Assembly: GCA_025980355.1 (NCBI GenBank) | Contig: JAICXR010000237.1 | Coordinates: 1 to 5,853, forward strand | DNA from: Chloroflexota bacterium | Lineage (GTDB): Bacteria; Chloroflexota; UBA4733 | Direction: 5' to 3' | DNA: 5,853 nucleotides | Part shown: positions 1 through 5,853 of the stretch, piece by piece | How positions within the stretch are numbered: position 1 is the first letter of the stretch | Layout of the letters: the number at the start of each line of letters is the position of its first letter | Program-made: the position numbers and the translations under genes | Notes under the pieces: generated by a model | Told to the model about the DNA's origin: nothing | Databases searched by the model: none | What the model saw: the letters and a program-made list of their open reading frames with translations, nothing else

Positions 1-2
1 CC

Positions 3-674
3 CGCGCCGAATTGCGGAATCCGCGTCCGCGCCACTTGCTGAAGGTGGTCAGCGGGCTCTTGCCGGCCGGCTCCATGTCCACCGGCGGCATCCAGGCGCT
101 GGTGCGGCGGTGGGCGCCGGAGGGCTGGCCGGCCCGTCCCCAGTTTCGGGTCGTGGCTTGCGACTACGAAACGGGGGAGCGGGTGGGCTTCGGGCGCGCC
201 GCGCCGCCGGAGTTGGCGCGGGCGGTCGGCGCGTCCTGCGCGATGCCCAGCTACTACCGCCCGGTCCTGATCGGCGGCCGGACGTACGTCGACGGGGCGA
301 TCCACTCCGCCACAAACCTCGACCTACTGCGCGGCGCTGGGATGGACCTGGCCGTCGTGTTGAGTCCGCTCTCCAGCCGGGCCGCCGTCCCGCGGACGAC
401 GTTGGGCCGCATCGTGGCGGGCGGGCGGCGCCAGTTGAGCCGGCGGCTGGAGCGCGAGGCCGCCCTGGTGCGCGCGGCCGGTACGCGCGTGCTCGTCCTC
501 GAACCGACCGTGGACGACCTGGTCGCCCGCGGCGAAAGTCGCCGTACCGCGGAGCGCGTTGATGAGCTGGCGCGGCTCGCCGAGCGTACCGTGGCCCAGC
601 AACTCGCCCGTCCGGCCAACCGGGTACTGGTTGACCAGTTGCACGCCCACCAACCGCTACATGAGATTGCGTAG
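3..674 (+). CDS. Patatin-like phospholipase, C-terminal part (5' truncated by window edge)
   Basis: This reading frame is open from the first in-frame codon at base 3 to the TAG at 672-674, so the true start lies outside the window; the TTG at 12 is not a credible start. The visible 223 codons match the second half of a patatin/RssA-type serine lipid hydrolase. A segment reading AVGASCAMPSYYRPV is followed by a GGRTYVDGAIHS stretch, which is the DGA/G motif carrying the catalytic Asp (codon at 291-293), then a TNLDLL helix and a hydrophobic strand (DLAVVLSPLSS). The oxyanion glycines and the nucleophile GxSxG motif belong upstream and cannot be checked here. The family cleaves acyl groups from phospholipids or other lipids using a Ser-Asp dyad. 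The C-terminal third is rich in Arg and Ala and looks helical. The gene converges on the PLD-type gene and overlaps its end by 18 bases. Family is confident; substrate is unknown. Confidence 0.9.
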   Translation, partial: RAELRNPRPRHLLKVVSGLLPAGSMSTGGIQALVRRWAPEGWPARPQFRVVACDYETGERVGFGRAAPPELARAVGASCAMPSYYRPVLIGGRTYVDGAIHSATNLDLLRGAGMDLAVVLSPLSSRAAVPRTTLGRIVAGGRRQLSRRLEREAALVRAAGTRVLVLEPTVDDLVARGESRRTAERVDELARLAERTVAQQLARPANRVLVDQLHAHQPLHEIA

Positions 675-1901
675 CGGCGCCAGGATCAACTCGCCCAGGC
701 GGGAGAGTGCGGGCCGGGCGGCCCACCGCTCCCGCGTGATCTCCTCGGCGTTGGTCTTATCCTCCGCAAACAGTCGTTCCATCTGGCGAGCGAGCGGCCG
801 GCTGTAGATCTCCACGTTGATCTCGTAGTTGCCGACGGCGCTCAGGCGGTCGAGGTTCGCCGTGCCGATCGTCGACCATTCGCCGTCGATGGTGCAGGTC
901 TTGGCGTGGATCATCGCCTTGTAGCCGTAGAGGCGGATACCGGCGTTGAGGCAGCGCGTGAAGTAGCCGCGGGCCAGCCAGTCGGCGGCGGGGTGGTTGG
1001 AGTTCCATGGCAGTAGCACCTCCACCTTGACGCCACGTTGGGCCGCCATTTCCATCGAGTGGAGCAGCGAGCTGTCGGGAATAAAGTAGGCGTTGGTGAT
1101 CAGCACGTGGCGTTCGGCCCGGTCGATCGCCGCGATGTACATGTCGCGGATCGGGAAGCTCAGGCGTAAGGCGTTGGTATCGCGCACGACCAGGCGCGGG
1201 TCGAACTGGCGCGGGTAATGGCGGGCGATGCGGGCGGCCCGTGGGCAGTGTTCATTCCAGAAGTCCACGAACTGCTGCGCGAGTTGGGCGGCGGCCGGTC
1301 CGGCGATCCGCAGGTGGGTGTCACGCCACTCCGTGGCGTAGAGGCTGCCCAGGTTGTAGCCGCCGATGAAGCCGAGCCGGCCGTCGACGACCAGGAGCTT
1401 CCGGTGATCCAGCGCATAGCGGCGCGGGTCGAACACCTGCCAGGGCCGGCGGATCGCCTGGTATTCGACCACATGCACCTCCGGGGGGAAGACCTTGAAG
1501 GCGTGGGGAACGACGGTATTGCCGAATCCGTCGAACACGACGTGGACGGCGACACCGGCTTGGGCTTTGCGGATCAGGCGCGCCTTGAACTCCTTGCCGA
1601 CCTCGTCCGCCTTCCAGATGAACGTCTCCAGGTAGATGCTCTCCTCCGCCGCATCGATCGCCGCCAGCATCGCATCATAGAGGTCGCGACCGTAGCTGTA
1701 GACTTGCAGGGTGTTCCCGTCGACGTGCACTTCCGGCAAGGTCTCGTGGGGGAAGCCCTGGGCCTGTTCGCGCCGCTTGCGTCCGGCGGCGACGGCCCAC
1801 AGCGCGGTCAGGACGCCCGCCTGCAGCACGGCCAGGCTAATGACCGCCGTCCAGGTCAGCCGCACCAGCAAGCGTGAGCGTTGCAACCAGGCCCGCATCA
1901 T
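657..1901 (-). CDS. Cardiolipin synthase-like phospholipase D family protein
   Basis: The protein has about 414 residues from the ATG at 1901 and two complete HKD motifs, the hallmark of the PLD superfamily. Motif 1 is HRKLLVVD (His166, Lys168, Asp173) followed by FIGGYNLG and WRDTHLRI; motif 2 is HAKTCTID (His332, Lys334, Asp339) followed by STIGTANLD. An N-terminal hydrophobic segment (about residues 15-38) preceded by Arg residues suggests a single membrane anchor. This layout fits bacterial cardiolipin synthases of the ClsB/ClsA type, which transfer a phosphatidyl group between phospholipids at the inner membrane. Phospholipase D or another phosphatidyltransferase activity is possible. 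The frame extends upstream to a GTG at 1964 (435 residues), but those extra 21 residues look unlike a natural N-terminus. I chose the ATG because the anchor then begins in the usual way, with MMRAW. Neither start has a well-spaced ribosome binding site; a GGAGAGGA lies about 24 bases before the ATG. Confidence 0.94.
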   Translation of the reverse strand: MMRAWLQRSRLLVRLTWTAVISLAVLQAGVLTALWAVAAGRKRREQAQGFPHETLPEVHVDGNTLQVYSYGRDLYDAMLAAIDAAEESIYLETFIWKADEVGKEFKARLIRKAQAGVAVHVVFDGFGNTVVPHAFKVFPPEVHVVEYQAIRRPWQVFDPRRYALDHRKLLVVDGRLGFIGGYNLGSLYATEWRDTHLRIAGPAAAQLAQQFVDFWNEHCPRAARIARHYPRQFDPRLVVRDTNALRLSFPIRDMYIAAIDRAERHVLITNAYFIPDSSLLHSMEMAAQRGVKVEVLLPWNSNHPAADWLARGYFTRCLNAGIRLYGYKAMIHAKTCTIDGEWSTIGTANLDRLSAVGNYEINVEIYSRPLARQMERLFAEDKTNAEEITRERWAARPALSRLGELILAPLRNLM

Positions 1902-1977
1902 CGCCGTTGCACCGGCACGCCAGGTTCCTCTCCGTGGATCAGCAACCAACCAACAGCGTAGCACACGTCCGCGCGAG

Positions 1978-2007
1978 GTGATACCGTTGGGGGAAAAAGA
2001 CCGTCAA
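1978..2007 (-). promoter_or_regulatory. Candidate promoter for the PLD-family gene
   Basis: Read on the - strand, TTGACG (2007-2002) is followed after 18 bases by TATCAC (1983-1978). These match the sigma-70 -35 consensus at five of six positions and the -10 consensus at four of six. Transcription would begin near 1971, giving a leader of about 70 bases to the ATG at 1901 or almost none to the GTG at 1964. A second weaker -10-like hexamer, TACGCT, lies at 1960-1955. This is a motif match only. Confidence 0.35.
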
Positions 2008-2026
2008 CACCAGGACGGGCGAGGGG

Positions 2027-2039
2027 ACCGGGCGCCGGT
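2027..2039. repeat. Short perfect inverted repeat in the divergent intergenic region
   Basis: The arms ACCGG (2027-2031) and CCGGT (2035-2039) flank a GCG centre, and a GGTACC palindrome overlaps the right arm. The repeat sits between the promoter-like pair of the PLD gene and the start of the unassigned membrane protein. It could be an operator half-site pair or a small hairpin in the leader of the rightward transcript. In a GC-rich genome a 5-base arm can easily arise by chance, so its function is unproven. Confidence 0.4.
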
Positions 2040-2083
2040 ACCATGACCCGTGGTGATCGCATGCCATCATGGTCCGCGCATTC

Positions 2084-2089
2084 GAAGGG
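2084..2089 (+). promoter_or_regulatory. Ribosome binding site deciding the start at 2097
   Basis: GAAGGG ends 7 bases before the ATG at 2097, a normal spacing. The upstream in-frame ATGs at 2043 and 2061 have poorer signals: a GAGGGGA 15 bases before 2043, and nothing convincing before 2061. Confidence 0.5.
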
Positions 2090-2096
2090 CCGGGCT

Positions 2097-3653
2097 ATGG
2101 CGGAGTTCGCAGGCCAATGGCCGGCCCGTAAGGAAAGGGAGACGGCTCTGCATCAGCCCTATCGCGTGGCCACGCCCCTGGGATCGCCCGATGAAGCGTT
2201 ACGAGACTTGCGGAAGCGCTACGCGCAGGAGGTCCGCGCCGCCTATGTCGACCACGGTTGGCGGACGCGCCTCCGGCAACGACTGCGCGAGCCACGCGTG
2301 CTCGGCACGCTGATCATCGTCCTCGGCACCATTATCACCTTCATCCCCGGCCTGATTGAAGGGCTGATGCAGGAGGAGAGCCTGCGGCAGGCGATCGTCT
2401 ACACGATCGGCACCACGCCGCTTTCCGGCACCTGGGAACACGTCGATTTGAATCCCCTCCTGGGGGCGGTGCGCGCCGCGGACGGCGCCGACCTGCTGAC
2501 GAACCTGCGTGAGATTGCTCCCCATTACACGTTGGAGTTGCGGGCGCTCTTCTTCGAGGCCTTCCTGGTCGTCGGCGCCGTGGCGACGGTCGAGCGGCTG
2601 CGCAGCCTGGGCAGCGAGAAGCAGCAACGCATCCTCGACGGCACGGAGTTCATCGAGCGGCCGCACGAACAGACGATCCTACTTGCCGGCGAAGGCAGCT
2701 TCACCTGCGAGGCGCTGCTCGCACTCCTCGGGGAGGAGGCGTTGCCGATCGTGGAACGTAAGGAAGCGATGGCGCGGACGTTCAACCGTATCGCGCGCGG
2801 CAAGTCGCCGCTGCGGATTAACCACCGCGGCGAGCCGCAGGTACCCGTCTACCTGAACCTCGACTTCCGGGGCGACATGGACTACATGTCCGCCAGCGGC
2901 TGGCAGCAGCTCAGACTGAGCCCCGCCAACCTGCTGCGGACGGTGGATGGCCGCCGAGTGCTCCTGACTTTTGGTCTGGGCGAGACGAATCAGGAGCCGG
3001 TGCCGCTGGCGGACGAGGTGAAGCAGGACCTCACCGTGGCGGAGCTCATTGAGGGGAGCGGCAAACTCGTCGAATTGGCTCGGCAGCGCGACATTCAGGT
3101 GGACGCGTTGATCAAGGTCTACCTCGGCAACGCCCGGTTGCAACGGATGCGCCATACCGGCGGCGGCATGCGGGCGGTCGCCGATCGCCAGGCGGCGCGC
3201 GGCGTCGACATCTACGTCGACACGCGCGCCCCGGTCATCCGCGCCATCGCCGACCGCCTGGGTGAGCAGCGCGTCTTCGCCTTCGAAACCGGCACCACCC
3301 ATTACGTTCCCACGATGATCAAGGCGGCAGCCCCGCTGGGCATCACCGTGCACGGCGAAGCGGCCCCGCCGGAGGACCCGCGAACGGCCACCTGCATCGT
3401 GTACGAGCAAGATGTTTCGGAGACGATCGAGACGGTCAAGGCGTTGCGCCAGGAATATGGACGGGTGATCGCCCTGACGCCGACCCTGGAGGGTCACGAA
3501 CGCGCCGTGCAGGAAGACATCGAGAGTATCTGCATTGCCCTGGTCTTCGCCGAGATCGTGCTGGAGATCCGCCGCCGGGTACGGCTCGGCGAATCGGCCT
3601 CGGCAATCCAGGCGGACCTCGACCGCCGCTACCCCTACGAGGACGCCACCTGA
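2097..3653 (+). CDS. Membrane-anchored protein of unknown family with Rossmann-like cytosolic region
   Basis: I do not recognise this protein (518 residues from ATG 2097; 536 if the ATG at 2043 is used). After a charged N-terminal stretch of about 65 residues comes a strong hydrophobic segment (residues about 67-88, VLGTLIIVLGTIITFIPGLI) and a second weaker one (about 148-166, around FFEAFLVVGAVATV). Next to the second is the segment TILLAGEGSFTCEALLALLG (193-212), then PIVERK; a strand, G-x-G turn, helix and acid-ended strand in this order resemble a Rossmann nucleotide-binding start, as in RCK/TrkA-N-type domains. The C-terminal half alternates predicted strands and helices (for example DIYVDT, VFAFET, ITVHGEA, CIVYEQ, RVIALTP) and ends in a long helix (FAEIVLEIRRRV). 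No catalytic signature stands out. The likely topology is two membrane passes with a large soluble domain. It is divergent from the PLD gene and lies 66 bases upstream of the hydrolase start. That it is a real gene is well supported by length and amino-acid composition; a ligand-binding or sensory role is speculation. Confidence 0.85.
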   Translation: MAEFAGQWPARKERETALHQPYRVATPLGSPDEALRDLRKRYAQEVRAAYVDHGWRTRLRQRLREPRVLGTLIIVLGTIITFIPGLIEGLMQEESLRQAIVYTIGTTPLSGTWEHVDLNPLLGAVRAADGADLLTNLREIAPHYTLELRALFFEAFLVVGAVATVERLRSLGSEKQQRILDGTEFIERPHEQTILLAGEGSFTCEALLALLGEEALPIVERKEAMARTFNRIARGKSPLRINHRGEPQVPVYLNLDFRGDMDYMSASGWQQLRLSPANLLRTVDGRRVLLTFGLGETNQEPVPLADEVKQDLTVAELIEGSGKLVELARQRDIQVDALIKVYLGNARLQRMRHTGGGMRAVADRQAARGVDIYVDTRAPVIRAIADRLGEQRVFAFETGTTHYVPTMIKAAAPLGITVHGEAAPPEDPRTATCIVYEQDVSETIETVKALRQEYGRVIALTPTLEGHERAVQEDIESICIALVFAEIVLEIRRRVRLGESASAIQADLDRRYPYEDAT

Positions 3654-3688
3654 TCCGTGCCTCCGTGGCGGCGCGGTGCCGAGTGCGC

Positions 3689-3694
3689 TATCCT
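3689..3694 (+). promoter_or_regulatory. Possible -10 element before the hydrolase gene
   Basis: TATCCT lies about 25 bases before the hydrolase start in the 66-base gap after the membrane protein gene. It matches four of the six -10 consensus positions, but no good -35 hexamer is present at the usual distance. The hydrolase may therefore have its own promoter or be read through from upstream. The match is weak. Confidence 0.22.
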
Positions 3695-3708
3695 CCCCCG
3701 GTTCGATC

Positions 3709-3714
3709 AGGAGG
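3709..3714 (+). promoter_or_regulatory. Strong ribosome binding site for the hydrolase gene
   Basis: A perfect AGGAGG ends 5 bases before the ATG at 3720. This sets the start there rather than at the upstream in-frame GTG at 3657, which lies only three bases after the stop codon of the preceding gene and has no such signal. Confidence 0.75.
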
Positions 3715-3719
3715 GCGAT

Positions 3720-4631
3720 ATGGTGGCCGATCAGAATGCACGGCGGCAGGAACTCTACGGCTTGCTTGGCGACCTTCCGGAACGGCATCGGCCGATCAGA
3801 GCGGAACAGGTGGCGGAAGAACGGCGCCGGGGCTTCGTCGTCGAAAAGCTTGTGCTCGACCTCAACGGCCTGGAGCCGGTGCCCGCCTACTTCGTCCGAC
3901 CGGAGGGTGCGACCGGCCGCTTGCCAGTGGTGCTCTACAACCACGCCCACGGCGGCGATTACGTGCTGGGCAAAGACGAGCTGCTGGACGGTCGCTCTTC
4001 GTTGCAGCGCCCGCCCTACGCCGATGCCCTCACGTCTCAGGGCTACGCGGCGCTCTGTATCGACACGTGGCTCTTCGGCGAGCGGCGCGGCCGGACCGAG
4101 GCGGAGGTCTTCAAGCAGATGCTCTGGCAGGGCCAGGTGCTCTGGGGCATGATGATCTACGACAGCCTGCGTGCCCTCGACTACCTGCAGACGCGCGACG
4201 ACGTCGATCCCGACCGCATCGCCACGCTCGGACTCTCTATGGGCAGCACTATGGCCTGGTGGCTTGCGGCGCTGGACGAGCGCGTCAAGGTCACCATCGA
4301 CCTATGCTGCTTGACCGACTACCGGGCCTTGCTCGACACGCGCGGTCTGGACGGCCACGGCATCTACTACTACGTCCCCCGCCTGCTCCGCCACTTCGAC
4401 ACGGCCGGCATCAACGCCCTGATCGCGCCGCGACCGCACCTCAGCCTGGCCGGCGACTACGACCGCCTCACGCCGCCGGCCGGGCTGGAGCGCATCGATG
4501 CCGCTCTGCGCGCCGTCTATGCCGAGGCCGGTGCGCCCGAGGCTTGGCAGCTCCGGCGCTATCCCTGCGGTCACCTGGAGACGGCGGCGATGCGCGCCGA
4601 GGTGCTGGCGTTCCTGGCAAGATGGCGGTGA
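3720..4631 (+). CDS. Alpha/beta hydrolase, dienelactone hydrolase/acetyl-esterase-like
   Basis: This is a complete single-domain alpha/beta hydrolase of 303 residues. The nucleophile elbow is GLSMGS (Ser173), the likely acid is in GDYDRLTP (Asp248, with Asp246 as an alternative), and the catalytic His is in YPCGHLET (His285). The oxyanion region is the strand-loop [11 protein letters not shown] (70-80). A helical N-terminal extension of about 40 residues (rich in Arg and Glu) precedes the core, and a [13 protein letters not shown] loop after the third strand resembles those of bacterial hydrolases annotated as dienelactone hydrolase or acetyl-xylan-esterase-like. No signal peptide is visible, so the enzyme is expected to be cytosolic. 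The reaction is probably hydrolysis of a carboxylic ester, but the substrate cannot be read from the sequence. The gene follows the unassigned membrane protein on the same strand and could share its transcript. Its 3' end faces the DinB gene across 25 bases, with no clear terminator between them. Confidence 0.92.
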   Translation: MVADQNARRQELYGLLGDLPERHRPIRAEQVAEERRRGFVVEKLVLDLNGLEPVPAYFVRPEGATGRLPVVLYNHAHGGDYVLGKDELLDGRSSLQRPPYADALTSQGYAALCIDTWLFGERRGRTEAEVFKQMLWQGQVLWGMMIYDSLRALDYLQTRDDVDPDRIATLGLSMGSTMAWWLAALDERVKVTIDLCCLTDYRALLDTRGLDGHGIYYYVPRLLRHFDTAGINALIAPRPHLSLAGDYDRLTPPAGLERIDAALRAVYAEAGAPEAWQLRRYPCGHLETAAMRAEVLAFLARWR

Positions 4632-4656
4632 GGGTGACGTTAGGAGGAACAGCGCG

Positions 4657-5238
4657 TTAGCGACCGGGGATGCTGAGCAAGCCCAGGACGGTCCGCTTAT
4701 CGTACATGTGGCCGGCGTTGTGGAGGAGGGCGAAGTAGCTGAGGCAACGCCCCTTCGTCCAGCCCAGCATGACCTCCTCCACCCAGGCGGCCTCCGGTCG
4801 CAACGCCCCTTCTTCGAAGAGCACGCGGCGCAGGTGGGCCAGGTCGACCACCGCCTCCAGCGCCTCCGGCGCCACGCTCCGCGCGACCTGCCGCGTCTGT
4901 TGGCCGACGGCCGCGGAATAGGCGCGCAACGCGCCGAGATCGACGCCCTCGGTGAGGGCCGTGACTTCCGCATCGGTCATGCCGACCCCGACGTCGCGCC
5001 ACGGCGCGCCCATGCGCGATGGCCAGCGCGCCGCCGGATCATCCAGCACCTGGGTGCCCTCGACCACCAGTCGATTGAGCGCCACGTCCTCGAAGCGGGC
5101 CAGATGCCAGACCAGCCAGGCGATCGAATTGAGGCCCTGGGGGCGAGCGCGCCAGATGCTCTCCTCGCGCTGGTCTAGCCGTTGAATCTCCCCACGGACC
5201 ACCTCGTAGGCGTCGAGAAAGAAGTGCAGCGCGTCCAT
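4657..5238 (-). CDS. DinB family protein (putative metal-dependent enzyme)
   Basis: The protein has 193 residues and the features of the DinB/YfiT four-helix-bundle superfamily. The first metal-ligand His is in the helix SIAWLVWHLARFED (His45), and the C-terminal pair is in LLHNAGHMYDKRTVLGLL (His173 and His177, four residues apart), followed by the typical short end GLLSIPGR. The three histidines are expected to bind a divalent metal. Characterised relatives include thiol-dependent S-transferases, but most members have no known reaction, and the Escherichia coli polymerase also called DinB is unrelated. The start at 5238 is supported by a well-placed GGGAGGG three bases upstream. The frame stays open further upstream to 5508, but that part overlaps the next gene and looks like non-coding translation. 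The gene lies 128 bases downstream of the TPR protein on the same strand. Confidence 0.93.
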   Translation of the reverse strand: MDALHFFLDAYEVVRGEIQRLDQREESIWRARPQGLNSIAWLVWHLARFEDVALNRLVVEGTQVLDDPAARWPSRMGAPWRDVGVGMTDAEVTALTEGVDLGALRAYSAAVGQQTRQVARSVAPEALEAVVDLAHLRRVLFEEGALRPEAAWVEEVMLGWTKGRCLSYFALLHNAGHMYDKRTVLGLLSIPGR

Positions 5239-5366
5239 GTTCCCTCCCGTCAGCGTCCGCGAATGCCGAGTAAGCCGCGCACCACGCCACCACGTCGAAA
5301 CGGCGGCGCTGCCGTCCAGTTTGCACGCGGGAGCGAGCGTTCGCCAGGTACAATCGGCACAACCAG
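5239..5366. other. Intergenic spacer between TPR protein and DinB gene
   Basis: This 128-base gap holds the DinB ribosome binding site at its left end. On the - strand I see no convincing -35/-10 pair; TTCGAC near 5300 and a TTACTC near 5275 are spaced poorly. A 5-base hairpin (5300-5315) followed by TTTCG is too weak to call a terminator. The two genes could be co-transcribed or separate. Confidence 0.4.
5242..5248 (-). promoter_or_regulatory. Ribosome binding site of the DinB gene
   Basis: On the - strand GGGAGGG stands three bases before the ATG at 5238. The GGAGG core has a spacing of four bases. This rules out the longer upstream open frame as the real start. Confidence 0.7.
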
Positions 5367-5853
5367 CTAGCACAATAGTGGCGCATGCCGGGCTCCGGGA
5401 GCGGCCGCGAAGGCCGCCATGGCGTCGGAGAGCGCCTCGCGGGCCGGCCAGGCGTGGCCTTTCGCCCATTCCTCGGAGGCTACGTCGGCCGGGAGCGCCT
5501 GGCGGCAAGGGTCCAGCCAGCGTTCCAGCATGCGCCGCTCCGACGGTGGCGAGGGCGTGGCGATTCGCTGGCGGAGCGCCGCGGCGGCCGCCGCCAGGCG
5601 TAGGGCGCGTTCCGGCTGCTGGCGGGCGGCCAGGCCGGCGAACGCCTCCAGCGCGCCGGCCGTGCCCCAGTCGCTGTCGAGCTGGCGAAAGAGGGTGACG
5701 CTCTCCCGCAGGAGCGCCGGCGCCGCCGAGTCCCCCTCGTCGATGGCGAGGTAGGCCAACCTCAGCAACGTGGCGGCGATGGCCAGCGTGTCGCTGAGCG
5801 GCCGCCAGATCGTCAGCGCTTGCTCGTAGTGCGATCGTGCCGCCGGGTAGTCG
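5367..5853 (-). CDS. TPR-containing regulator/ATPase-like protein, C-terminal end (partial)
   Basis: The frame is open from the right window edge to the TAG at 5369-5367, giving 161 visible codons. The first part reads as tetratricopeptide-type helical pairs (for example ARSHYEQALTIWRPLSD, then TLLRLAYLAIDEGD, then LLRESVTLFRQLDSD). It then has an alanine-rich ERALRLAAAAAALRQRI helix, a short TPSPPSERRMLERWL linker-helix, and a tail with the pattern EEWAKGHAWPAREALSDAM. This order is what I know from the C-termini of large LuxR/AfsR-like regulators and predicted ATPases with TPR repeats, common in Chloroflexota and Actinomycetota. In that family an N-terminal NB-ARC-type ATPase or DNA-binding domain would lie upstream, outside the window. 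The TTG at 5768 is only an internal codon. Whether the full protein binds DNA cannot be judged from this piece. Confidence 0.82.
   Translation of the reverse strand, partial: DYPAARSHYEQALTIWRPLSDTLAIAATLLRLAYLAIDEGDSAAPALLRESVTLFRQLDSDWGTAGALEAFAGLAARQQPERALRLAAAAAALRQRIATPSPPSERRMLERWLDPCRQALPADVASEEWAKGHAWPAREALSDAMAAFAAAPGARHAPLLC

Noticed and set aside
1218..1877. A 219-codon open frame on the + strand opposite the PLD gene
   Set aside because: It lies wholly antisense to the two HKD motifs and has no recognisable domain; it is a shadow frame.
3205..3222. Repeated GTCGAC units resembling a palindrome
   Set aside because: They lie inside the coding sequence and encode the VDIYVDT stretch; codon use explains them.
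2679..3950. A 423-codon open frame on the - strand opposite the membrane protein and hydrolase genes
   Set aside because: It crosses the boundary of two well-supported + strand genes, and its composition (His-, Arg-, Asp- and Gln-rich, with no motifs) is typical of antisense translation of GC-rich coding DNA.
5300..5315. Hairpin ACGGC/GCCGT followed by TTTCG on the - strand as a terminator for the TPR gene
   Set aside because: The stem has only five pairs and no proper U-tract, which is expected by chance at this GC content.
5347..5353. TACAAT on the + strand as a -10 element
   Set aside because: The nearest -35-like TTGCAC is 22 bases upstream, and no + strand gene follows.
4657..5508. An N-terminally extended DinB of 283 residues
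   Set aside because: The extension overlaps the TPR gene, has no domain character, and the ATG at 5238 has a strong ribosome binding site.

Overview
The window is very GC-rich and densely coded, with six protein genes and no RNA gene, insertion sequence, CRISPR array or integration site that I can see. The organism is probably a high-GC bacterium. The C-terminal part of a TPR-containing regulator at the right edge, together with the mix of DinB, patatin, PLD and hydrolase genes, looks like Chloroflexota (Thermomicrobia/Sphaerobacter-like) or a related soil lineage. That placement is inferred from family resemblance, not from a marker gene.

Left part (1-1901): the C-terminal portion of a patatin-like phospholipase (+ strand, cut by the window edge) converges on a cardiolipin-synthase-type phospholipase D protein (- strand). 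Their 3' ends overlap by 18 bases. Both enzymes are expected to act on membrane phospholipids.

Middle (1902-4631): a divergent intergenic region with a promoter-like pair for the PLD gene and a short inverted repeat leads into a membrane-anchored protein of about 518 residues that I cannot assign to a family. It has two hydrophobic segments near the N-terminus and a long alpha/beta cytosolic part with a Rossmann-like G-x-G turn. After a 66-base gap comes an alpha/beta hydrolase of the dienelactone hydrolase/acetyl-esterase type, with a complete Ser-Asp-His set and a strong ribosome binding site.

Right part (4657-5853, - strand): a DinB-family putative metalloenzyme with its three histidines intact lies downstream of the C-terminal end of a TPR regulator/ATPase-like protein cut by the right edge. 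The DinB gene converges on the hydrolase gene with a 25-base gap.

The set looks like ordinary chromosomal gene content rather than a defined system. The unassigned membrane protein is the only gene with real novelty potential. No stretch longer than 300 bases lacks a gene.
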